From: Natranaeroarchaeum sp042663585
GTDB taxonomy: Archaea; Halobacteriota; Halobacteria; Halobacteriales; Natronoarchaeaceae
Assembly (NCBI RefSeq): GCF_042663585.1
Contig: NZ_JBHTAN010000006.1
Location: forward strand, 2,480,001 to 2,544,000
Direction: 5' to 3'
Length of the DNA: 64,000 nucleotides
The stretch's first letter is position 1; each line of letters opens with the position of its first letter. The notes under the pieces are model-generated. The model was not told where the DNA came from. It did not search any database and was given only the letters and a program-made list of their open reading frames with translations. The translations under genes and the position numbers were made by a program. Positions 34,085-43,072 of this stretch are shown here, one piece after another.

Positions 34085-35482
34085 CTAGAACAGACCGCCC
34101 AGGAATCCTTTCCCGTCCTCTTCGTCCGCGTCTTCTTCCGCTTCCCCTTCGCCAGCGGTGTCCTCGTCGGTGCCGTCTTCTGCCGGAGCGTCGCCCTCCT
34201 CGGCCGTCGAATTGCCACCACGGAACGGGACTGCGTCGTCAGCGAGGTCGTCGGACGAGTTGGTCGCGGCGTCGGCATCCGCTTCCGCGTCGGGAATCGT
34301 CACGCCGTCCGCGGATGCTTCGGCCCCGCTGTCTGCACCGCCCGCTTCGGGCGCGACCGTCCCGGCCGCGGCTTCGACAGAGTCACTCTCCGCGTCGGCG
34401 ACGACGTCCGCCTGCTCGTCGACGTCTTCGTCGGGGGTCGCCTGCTCGTCCGACTCCTCGGCGTCCACATCCACGTCCGACTCTTCGATTTCGGCATCCG
34501 GGTCGGACTCTTCGGTTTCCGCGCCCGGGTCGGACTCTTCGGTTTCCGCGCCCGGGTCGGACTCCTCGCTTTCAGCCCCCTCCCTCTCCAGCGAGAGGTC
34601 GATATCTTCGTCGGGAATGTCGTCTCCGTCGGTGTCAGCCGAATCAGTCCCGTCAGCAGCGGTCGCGTCGGACTCGACGTCCGAGAGCGCATCGGACACG
34701 TCGGAGGACTCGGCACCGACTGCCGCCGATGCCTCGTCCGTCGTCTCCGGGGACTCCTCGGAAGCGTCGCTCGACCCGCCACCAATCCCAGCGGCGAGTT
34801 CGCGGTATGCCCCGGCGGCGGGCGAGTCGGGCGTGTTGACGACCAGCGGTGTTCGGGCGTAGACGCTGTCCCGGACGGCGTCGTCTTCCGGAATAACGCC
34901 GATCAAGGGGAGGTCGAGGCGCGCGGCGATCTGTTCGTAGGAGACGTCGTCGCCCGAACGGGTGCGGGTGAGCACCAGCCCTGAGATGTCGCCGCCCGCC
35001 TGTTCGGCGAGTTCGACCGTCTTCTTCACGTCCTGGACCGACGCCGGTTCCGGCGTCGAGACCAAAATCGTGGCGTCGGCGATGCCAAGGGGTAGCACGG
35101 ACTCGTGGCTGATGCCGGCGCCCACGTCCAGCAGGACGTAGTCGAACTCCGAACGGAGTTGGTCGATGACCTCACGGAGTCTCGTCGCGTCGGCCTGCGC
35201 GAAACTGGTGAGTTCGGTCCCGCTGGGCACCGCACCGATCCGTTCAGCCACCTCGTAGGTCGCCTCGGTCACGGTCGCGTCGCCGGAGAGTACGTCGTGT
35301 AACGTCGGCCCGTCCGGTGACAGGTTCACGAACCCGGCGAGGTTCGCCATGCCGAGGTCGGTATCCACGAGGACGACCTTGTGTCCTGCGCCTGCCAGTG
35401 CAGTACCGAGATTGACGGTCGTAGTGGTCTTTCCCACCCCTCCTTTGCCGCTCGCGACGGCGTAGACTGTTGTCGAAGACAT
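34085..35482 (-). CDS. MinD-family ATPase with long acidic C-terminal tail (MinD4-like)
   Basis: 465 residues. The first 240 form a ParA/MinD ATPase: deviant Walker A KGGVGKTTTTVN near 13-24, LVDTDLGMANL, and the switch region LLDVGAGISHES. Residues from about 250 to 450 are a Ser/Asp/Glu-rich tail with near-exact 9-residue repeats (EESDPGAET), 27 bp at DNA level near 34,500-34,565. Haloferax MinD4, which positions archaella and chemosensory arrays, also has a C-terminal extension, so a polarity role is plausible; this is inference. Divergent from prf1. Confidence 0.88.
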   Translation of the reverse strand: MSSTTVYAVASGKGGVGKTTTTVNLGTALAGAGHKVVLVDTDLGMANLAGFVNLSPDGPTLHDVLSGDATVTEATYEVAERIGAVPSGTELTSFAQADATRLREVIDQLRSEFDYVLLDVGAGISHESVLPLGIADATILVSTPEPASVQDVKKTVELAEQAGGDISGLVLTRTRSGDDVSYEQIAARLDLPLIGVIPEDDAVRDSVYARTPLVVNTPDSPAAGAYRELAAGIGGGSSDASEESPETTDEASAAVGAESSDVSDALSDVESDATAADGTDSADTDGDDIPDEDIDLSLEREGAESEESDPGAETEESDPGAETEESDPDAEIEESDVDVDAEESDEQATPDEDVDEQADVVADAESDSVEAAAGTVAPEAGGADSGAEASADGVTIPDAEADADAATNSSDDLADDAVPFRGGNSTAEEGDAPAEDGTDEDTAGEGEAEEDADEEDGKGFLGGLF

Positions 35483-35699
35483 CCGTTGTTATGAGGCTAA
35501 CACCCATGTGTAATAAAACATCGTTCGAAGTGCCGGTAACTGGCAAATTCCAGACCTGACAGGAGACGTTGTCGACGTGACAACGACGGGACTGGTGGGC
35601 GCGCTCGAAGCTACTGACCGATTCGAGCAGTGAGAGCCGTTGGCGTCCGCTATCCATCTGTCAAAGCATACTTAGGCCCGCCAGCGGTTAGTACACATA

Positions 35700-36953
35700 A
35701 TGAGCCAGCAGGAAAAAGAGCACTCCGACCGGAAGAAGTACGAGTTCCGGAAGGTCATCGAGGACCTCAAAGAGTACGAGGGCTCGGGGACCCAACTCGT
35801 CACGATCTACGTCCCGCCGGACAAGCAGATCAGCGACGTGGTCGCACATATCACGCAGGAACACAGCGAAGCGGCCAACATCAAGTCCAAACAGACCCGG
35901 ACGAACGTCCAGGACGCGCTGTCGAGCATCAAGGCGCGCCTGAAGTACTACGACACCTACCCGCCGGATAACGGGATCGTCCTGTTCTCGGGGGCTGTCA
36001 ACACCAGCGGCGGCCGAAGCGAGATGGTGACCGAGACGCTGGAGAACCCGCCCCAGCCGATCGAGTCGTTCCGCTACCATTGCGACTCCGATTTCCTTAC
36101 CGAGCCGTTAGAGCACATGCTGGCCGACAAGGGGCTGTACGGCCTCATCGTGCTGGACCGCCGCGAGGCGAACGTTGGCTGGCTGAAAGGGAAGCGCGTC
36201 GAACCGGTCAAGTCCGCCTCCTCGCTGGTCCCCGGCAAGCAGCGAAAAGGTGGTCAGTCCGCACAGCGATTCGCCCGCCTGCGCCTCGAAGCGATCGACA
36301 ACTTCTATCAGGAGGTCGCCGAGATGGCCAACGACCTGTTCGTCGCCAAGCGCCACGAACTCGACGGCGTGCTCGTCGGCGGCCCCTCGCCGACCAAAGA
36401 CGAGTTCCTCGACGGCGATTACCTCCACCACGAGCTCCAAGACAAGGTGCTCGGGAAGTTCGACGTCTCCTATACTGACGAATCCGGGCTCTACGACCTC
36501 GTTGACGCCGGCGAGGAAGCTCTCGCGGACGCCGAACTCATGGAGGACAAGGCGCTGATGAAGACGTTCTTCAAAGAGCTTCACGACGGCGAGAAGGCGA
36601 CCTACGGCTTCGACCAGACCCGTCGAAATCTGATCATGGGCTCCGTCGAGACGCTCCTGATCAGCGAGGACCTTCGCAAGGATGTCGTCACGTACGAGTG
36701 TCCGAACGGCCACGAGGAGCGGAAGCTACTCGAAAGCCGGAAGTCGACACCCGATCACACCTGCTCGGAGTGTGGCGAGACGGTCGACGCCGAAGCGGGC
36801 GAGCGCGAAGACGCTATCGACCACCTCATCGATATCGCCGAACAGCGCGGCACCGAAACGACGTTCATTTCGTCTGACTTCGAGAAGGGCGAACAGCTAC
36901 TCAACGCCTTCGGTGGGTTCGCAGGAATCCTGCGGTACTCGACCGGCGTCTGA
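35700..36953 (+). CDS. prf1: Peptide chain release factor aRF1
   Basis: Recognises all three stop codons and triggers peptide release with the archaeal ribosome. 417 residues. The stop-codon reading motif NIKS is at 60-63, the catalytic GGQ at 184-186 (GKQRKGGQSAQRF), and the C-terminal domain carries a zinc ribbon with CPNGH and CSECGE. Complete. A TATA-like CATACTTAG near 35,667-35,675 precedes it. Confidence 0.97.
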   Translation: MSQQEKEHSDRKKYEFRKVIEDLKEYEGSGTQLVTIYVPPDKQISDVVAHITQEHSEAANIKSKQTRTNVQDALSSIKARLKYYDTYPPDNGIVLFSGAVNTSGGRSEMVTETLENPPQPIESFRYHCDSDFLTEPLEHMLADKGLYGLIVLDRREANVGWLKGKRVEPVKSASSLVPGKQRKGGQSAQRFARLRLEAIDNFYQEVAEMANDLFVAKRHELDGVLVGGPSPTKDEFLDGDYLHHELQDKVLGKFDVSYTDESGLYDLVDAGEEALADAELMEDKALMKTFFKELHDGEKATYGFDQTRRNLIMGSVETLLISEDLRKDVVTYECPNGHEERKLLESRKSTPDHTCSECGETVDAEAGEREDAIDHLIDIAEQRGTETTFISSDFEKGEQLLNAFGGFAGILRYSTGV

Positions 36954-36972
36954 GTGCTGTCTCTGCTGGCGC

Positions 36973-37818
36973 TCAGTTCCCACTCGCCTCGAGGCTAACC
37001 TCGTACTGCTCACTGGCGGTGATCAGGATCCAGCCCATCCCGTCGTCGTCTACATCGGTTTGGGTTGCGTAGTTACCCGTCCCTTGGAGTAGCTGGTGGC
37101 CGTAGCTGCCGTCGAGATCGAGGCGTTTCATGAAGAACTCCCCGTCGCCGCCGTGATCCATCGACACGCTCACGCCCTCGCTGAAGTCGATCGGACCGAC
37201 GTAGTCCGGTTCCGCTCCCTCGACAGTCATTGGGAGGTCGACCACTGTCGCGTCGGCGGCCGGGTTCTGGACTGCCGTGATCGTCCACTCGACTCCTTCG
37301 TCCGCCTGAACGTCGATATCGTGCTCGCCCGTGACGAAGAGCGGGACAAAACTCTGGTAGATCTGGAGATCATAACCCAACGTCTGCTGGCTGTTGCCGT
37401 CGGCGTCGATGACCGTAAGATCCAGCCCTTCGACAGGATCGACGCGGAGGCCGGAGAAGCCGTCCACCACGTTGAGCTGATCGATGGTTCCGGAGCCGGT
37501 CCCCGAGAACTCTTCTTCGATAGCAGTGTTCTCTCCGCCGTTTTCCCCACCGTTCTCTTCGCCGTTCTCCCCACCGTTCTCCTCGCCGTTCTCCCCGCCG
37601 TTCTCCCCACCGTTCTCCTCGCCGTTCTCCCCACCGTTCTCCCCGCCGTTCTCCCCGCCGTTCTCTGAGCCGTTCTCCCCGCCGTTCTCTCCGCCGTTCT
37701 CCCCGCCGTTCTCTCCGCCGTTTTCTTCACCATTCTCCTCGTCGTCGGAGCCGAGGCAGCCACCGACGGCGGCCATACTTGCGATACCACACGTACCGAT
37801 GAACGTTCGTCGTCGCAT
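36973..37818 (-). CDS. Tat-exported lipoprotein with ENGG tandem repeats
   Basis: 281 residues. The N-terminus MRRRTFIGTCGIASMAAVGGC has a twin-arginine signal and a lipobox ending at C21. A run of 17 four-residue units (ENGG, ENGE or ENGS) spans residues 28-95 as a flexible linker. The remaining 180 residues form a beta-rich extracellular domain of no recognised family. Anchored outside the membrane by lipid. The gene is isolated and convergent with prf1. Confidence 0.85.
   Translation of the reverse strand: MRRRTFIGTCGIASMAAVGGCLGSDDEENGEENGGENGGENGGENGGENGSENGGENGGENGGENGEENGGENGGENGEENGGENGEENGGENGGENTAIEEEFSGTGSGTIDQLNVVDGFSGLRVDPVEGLDLTVIDADGNSQQTLGYDLQIYQSFVPLFVTGEHDIDVQADEGVEWTITAVQNPAADATVVDLPMTVEGAEPDYVGPIDFSEGVSVSMDHGGDGEFFMKRLDLDGSYGHQLLQGTGNYATQTDVDDDGMGWILITASEQYEVSLEASGN
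37534..37737. repeat. 12-bp coding minisatellite (17 units)
   Basis: On the plus strand the unit is close to TTCTCCCCGCCG, repeated 17 times in phase with the lipoprotein reading frame. Units are 12 bp, so gain or loss keeps the frame and changes only linker length. Confidence 0.85.
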
Positions 37819-37937
37819 CGTGTGTTAGGGCAGGGTATCAGCTAAAAGGTATACGCACAATATCGGAATAGAAGTAGCTGCTTACCGAAGCTAAACATAT
37901 ACTACTCCGGGAGACAAACGAGTAGACGGCAACTACA

Positions 37938-38360
37938 TTACAAGAACTCGCGGACGTCCGAGTACCACATGTCGTGGTGGTCGACCGCGTCGATCCGGCG
38001 GGCGATCATGACCGCAAGTGCGTGCCAGCAGAGATCGGTCGGATCGTTCTCATCGAGGTTGTAGAGACTGTCCTTGCAGGTACAGCCCCGTCCCTCGATG
38101 ACGTACTCCTCGGTATGGCCGACCACGACCGTGAAATCCCGGTACTGCTTGACCCGCTCCTCGGCGACGGCTTCGATCGCACGCGCGCCGCGGTCGCCGT
38201 GGACGGCCGTGATCCGCTCGACGGCGGCGGGCGTCAGTTCGCCGGCGTCCGAGAGGAGCGCCTGCCAGTCGTCGAGGTCGGTCACGATGGACCACCTGCT
38301 GGCGTCCACGTGACTGGAGTAGGCCGGTACACCGGGCGGTAGTTGGGGCGCACCTGTCAA
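37938..38360 (-). CDS. SWIM zinc-finger protein
   Basis: About 140 residues if the TTG at 38360 is used; a GTG near residue 18 is an alternative and the true start is uncertain. The SWIM motif CxCx(n)CxH is seen as GCTCKD followed 14 residues later by CWH. SWIM fingers bind DNA or protein partners, and archaeal ones occur with RecA-like or nuclease partners. No such partner is adjacent; trm1 is divergent. Confidence 0.75.
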   Translation of the reverse strand: MTGAPQLPPGVPAYSSHVDASRWSIVTDLDDWQALLSDAGELTPAAVERITAVHGDRGARAIEAVAEERVKQYRDFTVVVGHTEEYVIEGRGCTCKDSLYNLDENDPTDLCWHALAVMIARRIDAVDHHDMWYSDVREFL

Positions 38361-38422
38361 AACAGGTTCGGATACGAGAGGTGCATCGTGGCACTTTTCG
38401 CTCGTGGGCGGCGAGGGCGTGT

Positions 38423-39529
38423 ATGGAACTTCGGGAGGGTGCAGTCGAAATCGAGGTGCCCGAACAGGACTCCGAGGGCATCGACGACGCCGTCTTTTTC
38501 AATCCGGTCCAGGAGTTGAACCGGGACCTCACGGTCGCGACGCTGCGGGCCTATCGGGAGCGAGAACCACGCGCCAACTCGTATCTGGACGCGATGGCTG
38601 CAAGCGGGATCCGCGGCGTCCGCGCGGCGGCAGAGGGCTGGGACGCCACGCTCTGTGATACCGACCCCGACGCCGTTGACCTCTGTGAGCGAAACCTCGA
38701 ACGGAACGATCTGGACGGCGAGACGGCCGAGCGCGACGTCAACGCCCTGTTGCACGAGGAGTTGTTCGACGTCGTCGACATCGACCCGTTCGGGACGCCG
38801 ATCCCCTTCGCCGACGCCGCTTTCGCCAACGTCCGCAACATGGTCTGCGTAACGGCGACCGACACCGCGCCGCTGTGTGGCGCGCACTTCGACAGCGGCG
38901 TCAGGAAGTACTCCGCCGTCCCGCGCAACACCGAGTATCACGGGGAGATCGGGATGCGCATTCTGCTGTCGGCGCTCGCCCGCACCGCGGCCCGGTACGA
39001 CGTCGGCGTGCGGCCGCTGTTCTCCCACGCGACGAACCACTACGTCCGGACCTATCTCGCACTCGACCATCGCGCGACCGACGCCAACGAGACGCTCGAT
39101 GAGATCGGTCACATCTACCACTGCGAGGACTGTCTCCACCGCGAGCACGAGCACGGACTGCTCGCGAATCCGCCCGAAACGTGCCCGGCCTGTGAGGGGA
39201 ACCGCGTACTCACGGCCGGGCCAATATGGCTCGGCAAGAACCACGACGCGGCGTTCGTCGAGCAGGTCCACGAGCACGTCACCGACGACATGGGGACCGC
39301 GAAGAAAGCCCGAAAGTTGACGACGACGATTGCAGACGAGATCCACCGGCCGACCCACTACGATCAACACCGCCTCTGCAGGCAGTGGGGCCGGACTGCG
39401 ATCGGTATGGACGAGTTCATAGATCGGCTACGTGCGGCGGGCTACGAGGCCTCCCGAACCCACTACGGTGGCACGACATTCAAGAGCGACGCGAGCGTCG
39501 AGGAGTGCAGGGCGGCCACGATGGACTGA
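38423..39529 (+). CDS. trm1: tRNA (guanine26-N2)-dimethyltransferase Trm1
   Basis: Methylates G26 of tRNA with SAM. 368 residues from the ATG at 38423. Family motifs: VFFNPVQELNRDLTV near 25-40, SAM-binding DAMAASGIRGVRAA, catalytic DIDPFGTP near 116-123, and a zinc ribbon with CEDC and CPAC. Complete. Divergent from the SWIM protein gene. Confidence 0.95.
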   Translation: MELREGAVEIEVPEQDSEGIDDAVFFNPVQELNRDLTVATLRAYREREPRANSYLDAMAASGIRGVRAAAEGWDATLCDTDPDAVDLCERNLERNDLDGETAERDVNALLHEELFDVVDIDPFGTPIPFADAAFANVRNMVCVTATDTAPLCGAHFDSGVRKYSAVPRNTEYHGEIGMRILLSALARTAARYDVGVRPLFSHATNHYVRTYLALDHRATDANETLDEIGHIYHCEDCLHREHEHGLLANPPETCPACEGNRVLTAGPIWLGKNHDAAFVEQVHEHVTDDMGTAKKARKLTTTIADEIHRPTHYDQHRLCRQWGRTAIGMDEFIDRLRAAGYEASRTHYGGTTFKSDASVEECRAATMD

Positions 39530-39597
39530 TCCGGCACGCACCACGCAACCAGTTTTTGTATGATTACCCGCATATACATTCTGTGGGAGACCCATCG

Positions 39598-41007
39598 ATG
39601 TCGTCGGTAGACCAGTTACGAACGATCCTCAGGACGGCCCAGTCCGAAGGGATCACGTTTCTGGCGGCGGGGGTCGCGTACTACGCCTTCGTCTCCCTGA
39701 TCCCGTTGATGCTGCTCGCGCTGGTGATCGGATCGATCATGGGTGGCGACGTCTTCGAGGGACAGATTATCGCGTTCGTCGGGGAGTTCCTGACGCCGGA
39801 GGCCCAGGAGGCGCTGGTCGAGGCGCTGACCGGCGAGGCCGGTCGTAGCGGCGCGACAGCCATCGGGCTAGCCGTGTTGCTCTGGAGCGCATTACGGCTC
39901 TTTCGGGGACTCGATCGGGCGTTCGCACAGGTGTACGGCACCGCCAGAACGACGACGTTCTTCGATAGCATGATCACGGGCGCGACCGTGTTCGGTGCGA
40001 TCATTGTCGGCATTGGAGCGGTGACTATCATCGGCACGGCGATCAGCCGACTCCCGCTGGGTCCACTCGGCCAGGAGATAGCGACGCTGATCCTCTTCTC
40101 GACGCTCGTCGTGGCGTTTTATCCGATGTACTTCGTCATGCCCGATCCGAGTCTCGACCCGATCGATGCGGTACCCGGAACGGTGATCGCAGCGGTCGGC
40201 TGGATAGTTCTCGGCGTTGGATTCCAGTTGTACACGGCGTTCGCGGGCAACTTTGCGGCGTACGGCGTCATCGGGGGTGTCTTGCTGTTGCTCACCTGGC
40301 TGTACTTCGGTGCGCTGATCGTAATGGTCGGTGCGGTCGTCAACGCAGTGTTTAGCGGCCATATCGACGAACAAGCGGCGAGCGGGGAAGTCGACGTGGG
40401 GCAGGCACAGGAGGAGGAACCGGAGGAGAGTACCGACAAGCAACCCGAACAGGACCGGCAACTACAACGTGGTGGCGTTCGACGTGTCACACAATCGGAA
40501 GCGATGACGGACGACGAACCCAGCGAACACGACGATAGCGAGGATCGTGGCGTCGGAATGGCCGGCCCCGGACCGGAGGAGGCTGGCGTCGACGCTGATA
40601 CCGACGAGGGCGAGGCGAGTACCGGTACCGCACCGAAAAGTGAGGTGCAGCGGCTCAACAGCGAGCTAGCAGAGCTCAGAAAACAGCTAGACGACTTCGA
40701 GGACGACGTCGAGAGCCGGACAGTCGATCGCGATAGCGTCGAGAGCGATCTCAAGCGCTACGTCCGTCGACGGGTTCGCCGCGGTCATGCACGGGGCTGG
40801 GGGCCGTATCTCGTCTTGCTGTACGGCACGGCGATGACCATCGGGGCGTTCGTCTACCTCAACGGCGGGTGGGCTGTCGCGGCGATGCTGGTCATCTGGC
40901 TGTCGACACTCGGGCTATACGTTCTGATGTTGCTGGTGGGTGTCGGACTGAACGTGCTCGGCGTGCCCGGCCGACTTCGGAACGTGATCGGCGAGTGGCG
41001 CTCCTAG
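39598..41007 (+). CDS. YihY/BrkB-family membrane protein with extra C-terminal membrane domain
   Basis: 469 residues from the ATG at 39598. Residues 1-260 are a YihY/BrkB domain with six membrane segments and the pattern GITFLAAGVAYYAFVSLIPL. An acidic linker (265-340), a short coiled coil (about 345-385) and two further membrane segments (about 405-455) follow. The C-terminal part is absent from bacterial BrkB. Function unknown. The next gene starts right after the stop (TAGATG), so the pair is co-translated. Confidence 0.88.
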   Translation: MSSVDQLRTILRTAQSEGITFLAAGVAYYAFVSLIPLMLLALVIGSIMGGDVFEGQIIAFVGEFLTPEAQEALVEALTGEAGRSGATAIGLAVLLWSALRLFRGLDRAFAQVYGTARTTTFFDSMITGATVFGAIIVGIGAVTIIGTAISRLPLGPLGQEIATLILFSTLVVAFYPMYFVMPDPSLDPIDAVPGTVIAAVGWIVLGVGFQLYTAFAGNFAAYGVIGGVLLLLTWLYFGALIVMVGAVVNAVFSGHIDEQAASGEVDVGQAQEEEPEESTDKQPEQDRQLQRGGVRRVTQSEAMTDDEPSEHDDSEDRGVGMAGPGPEEAGVDADTDEGEASTGTAPKSEVQRLNSELAELRKQLDDFEDDVESRTVDRDSVESDLKRYVRRRVRRGHARGWGPYLVLLYGTAMTIGAFVYLNGGWAVAAMLVIWLSTLGLYVLMLLVGVGLNVLGVPGRLRNVIGEWRS

Positions 41008-41874
41008 ATGACGGCGTGGTTTACCGGCGTCGAGGCGATTCAGGGAGCGACGCCGGAGTGGGCCGCGCTCCCCTTTGCCGGGGCGACGCTACTGGGCGAG
41101 GTCTGGATCCTCGTAATAGCGATGACGCTCGCATACTGGTTCACTGGCCGCCGCGACATCGCCGCGCTGTTCGGCGTCTCGCTGACGGCGCTCTCGCTGG
41201 TACTGGTTCTGAAGGCGGTGTTCGGCCTCCCCCGTCCAGCAACCGGTCCCGCAGTACCCGCCGAATCGGTCGCATCGATCGCTCGGCCGTTCTACGAACG
41301 TGAGACGACGGCAACCACGGACGGTTTCCCGAGCGGTCACGCTCTCGGGGCGACAGTGACGTGGGGCGCGCTCGCGGCGTTGCTCGATAGCCCCTCCCGG
41401 CGATGTCGGCTGCTCCTCGCGGGTGCCGCCATCGCCCTCGTCGGCGTCTCGCGGGTCGTCCTGGGCGTCCACTACCCGGTCGATGTGGTGGCCGGAACCC
41501 TCCTCGGAGCGGGCGTCCTCGCCGTTGCCCTGCCGGCGTGCAGGCGACTCGACGATCCGGCGACACCGGCGCTCGTAGCCGCCGTTCTCGCAGGATGTCT
41601 CGCCGTCCTCGTCACCGGTGGCAGCGGCCCGGCCGCCAGCGCGGCCGGTGCGGCCGTCGGCGGACTGGTCGCGTGGACCACGGTCGGTCATGGTCCCGCG
41701 TCGCTCACTCCGACGGTACGTGGCGTCGGCACCGCAGTCGTTGCCCTCGGGGTCGTCCTGACGGGCGGGATCGGACTCGGACTGCTCGCTGGTTCGCCGG
41801 TCGGCCCGTATCTCGGGACCGCGCTGGTGGGTGCCGGAGTACTCGCGTTTCCGGCGTCGCCGATCGTTCGGTGA
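41008..41874 (+). CDS. PAP2-family membrane phosphatase
   Basis: 288 residues. The three PAP2 signatures are present: KAVFGLPRP (KX6RP type) near 71, PSGH near 110, and SRVVLGVHYPVD near 149. About eight membrane segments. Likely dephosphorylates a lipid-linked or isoprenyl phosphate at the membrane. Zero spacing from the BrkB-like gene suggests a shared envelope function. Confidence 0.9.
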   Translation: MTAWFTGVEAIQGATPEWAALPFAGATLLGEVWILVIAMTLAYWFTGRRDIAALFGVSLTALSLVLVLKAVFGLPRPATGPAVPAESVASIARPFYERETTATTDGFPSGHALGATVTWGALAALLDSPSRRCRLLLAGAAIALVGVSRVVLGVHYPVDVVAGTLLGAGVLAVALPACRRLDDPATPALVAAVLAGCLAVLVTGGSGPAASAAGAAVGGLVAWTTVGHGPASLTPTVRGVGTAVVALGVVLTGGIGLGLLAGSPVGPYLGTALVGAGVLAFPASPIVR

Positions 41875-41907
41875 GATCGCCTGCCGGAACCGTGAGCGTC
41901 GCCAGCC

Positions 41908-41916
41908 TTTTTTATC
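41908..41916 (+). promoter_or_regulatory. TATA box
   Basis: TTTTTTATC about 23-31 nt upstream of the TrkA-N gene start at 41939. Confidence 0.55.
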
Positions 41917-41938
41917 CCCGGTAGCGTACCACTATCGC

Positions 41939-42586
41939 ATGAAGTTCGTTATCATAGGGTACGGGCGTGTGGGCATCCGGACCGCACGCATCCTCCGCGA
42001 GGAGGGCCACGAAGTGATCGTCGTCGACGAGAGCCCGGAGAAGGTCAGACGCGCCGAGTCGGACGGGTTCGAGACGATCGAGGGCGACGGGAGCGAGGAC
42101 AGTACCTTGGAGCAGGCGGATCTCGAAACGGTCGACGCCGTCGGCGGGCTAACCGGTGATCTCAACGCCAACTTTGCGGCCTGCATGATCGGGAAACATC
42201 ACGGCTGTCGGACGGTGCTCCGGATCGACGAGGACTACAGACACGATATCTACCGGAAGTACGCCGACGACGTCGACGAGGTCATCTACCCCGAGCGCCT
42301 CGGCGCGGCCGGAGCGAAGACGGCGCTACTCGGCGGGGATTTCAACGTCGTCTCCGATCTCACCGAGAAACTCCAGCTATCGGTGTTCCGCGTGGGCGAG
42401 AGCGCGGCCGGCAAGCAGATACACGACGTGGACCTACCCGAGCGCGCACGGATCTACGCACACGGCCGCAAGAACGAATCTCTGACTATCCCGCTGCCCG
42501 GGACGACGCTCAACGAGGGTGATCAGGTCGCCGTCATCGTCGAGACGGACAGTATCGAGACTGTCAAGACGGCGCTCGCCGGCTGA
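41939..42586 (+). CDS. TrkA-N (RCK/KTN) domain regulator of potassium transport
   Basis: 215 residues. The Rossmann RCK-N domain starts MKFVIIGYGRVGIRTARIL with the nucleotide-binding GxGxxG and the acidic end of strand 2 in VVDESPEKV. The TrkA-C domain occupies about 135-215 and has ATP/ligand-type beta strands. It gates a Trk/Ktr potassium channel in a partner not found here. 49 nt upstream of a UspA gene, probably co-transcribed. Confidence 0.92.
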   Translation: MKFVIIGYGRVGIRTARILREEGHEVIVVDESPEKVRRAESDGFETIEGDGSEDSTLEQADLETVDAVGGLTGDLNANFAACMIGKHHGCRTVLRIDEDYRHDIYRKYADDVDEVIYPERLGAAGAKTALLGGDFNVVSDLTEKLQLSVFRVGESAAGKQIHDVDLPERARIYAHGRKNESLTIPLPGTTLNEGDQVAVIVETDSIETVKTALAG

Positions 42587-42635
42587 AACATACCCCGACA
42601 CTTTCGGAGCCACGGGACGAAAAGAAACTGGTATC

Positions 42636-43070
42636 ATGTACGAGGAGATCTTGCTCCCGACAGTCGGTAGCCCCGGCGGCCAGCGCGCAGTCGCCGAAGC
42701 GATGGATCTCGCCGACCTCACGGGGGCCCGGCTACACGTGCTCTACGTCGTCGACGACGACCCCAGGAGGGGACTCACTGACGGTCGATGGGAGACGATC
42801 CGGGAATCCCTCCGGACCGAGGGCCGGGAGGTCATCGCCGACGTCGTGAGCAGAGCGACCGAGGCGGGCGTCGAGACCGTCACACGCGTCGACGAGGGGG
42901 CCCCGGACGAGAGTATCGTCGAGTATGCCGACGAGAACGGGATAGACGCCATCGTAATGGGGACCCACGCCCGGACGGGAATCAGCAAGTTCCTGCTCGG
43001 AAGCGTCACCGAGAACGTGATCCGTCGCGCGAATCAGCCAGTGCTGGTCGTGCGCATCGACGAGGAGTAG
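42636..43070 (+). CDS. Universal stress protein (UspA family)
   Basis: 144 residues from the ATG at 42636. Typical UspA start MYEEILLPTVGS and C-terminal ATP-binding loop GTHARTGISKFLLGSVTENVI (G-2x-G-9x-G-S). The UspA next to TrkA-N suggests a stress or osmotic role. Confidence 0.95.
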   Translation: MYEEILLPTVGSPGGQRAVAEAMDLADLTGARLHVLYVVDDDPRRGLTDGRWETIRESLRTEGREVIADVVSRATEAGVETVTRVDEGAPDESIVEYADENGIDAIVMGTHARTGISKFLLGSVTENVIRRANQPVLVVRIDEE

Positions 43071-43072
43071 TC

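Noticed and set aside
37534..37737. Possible CRISPR array
   Set aside because: Units are contiguous 12-bp coding repeats with no spacers.
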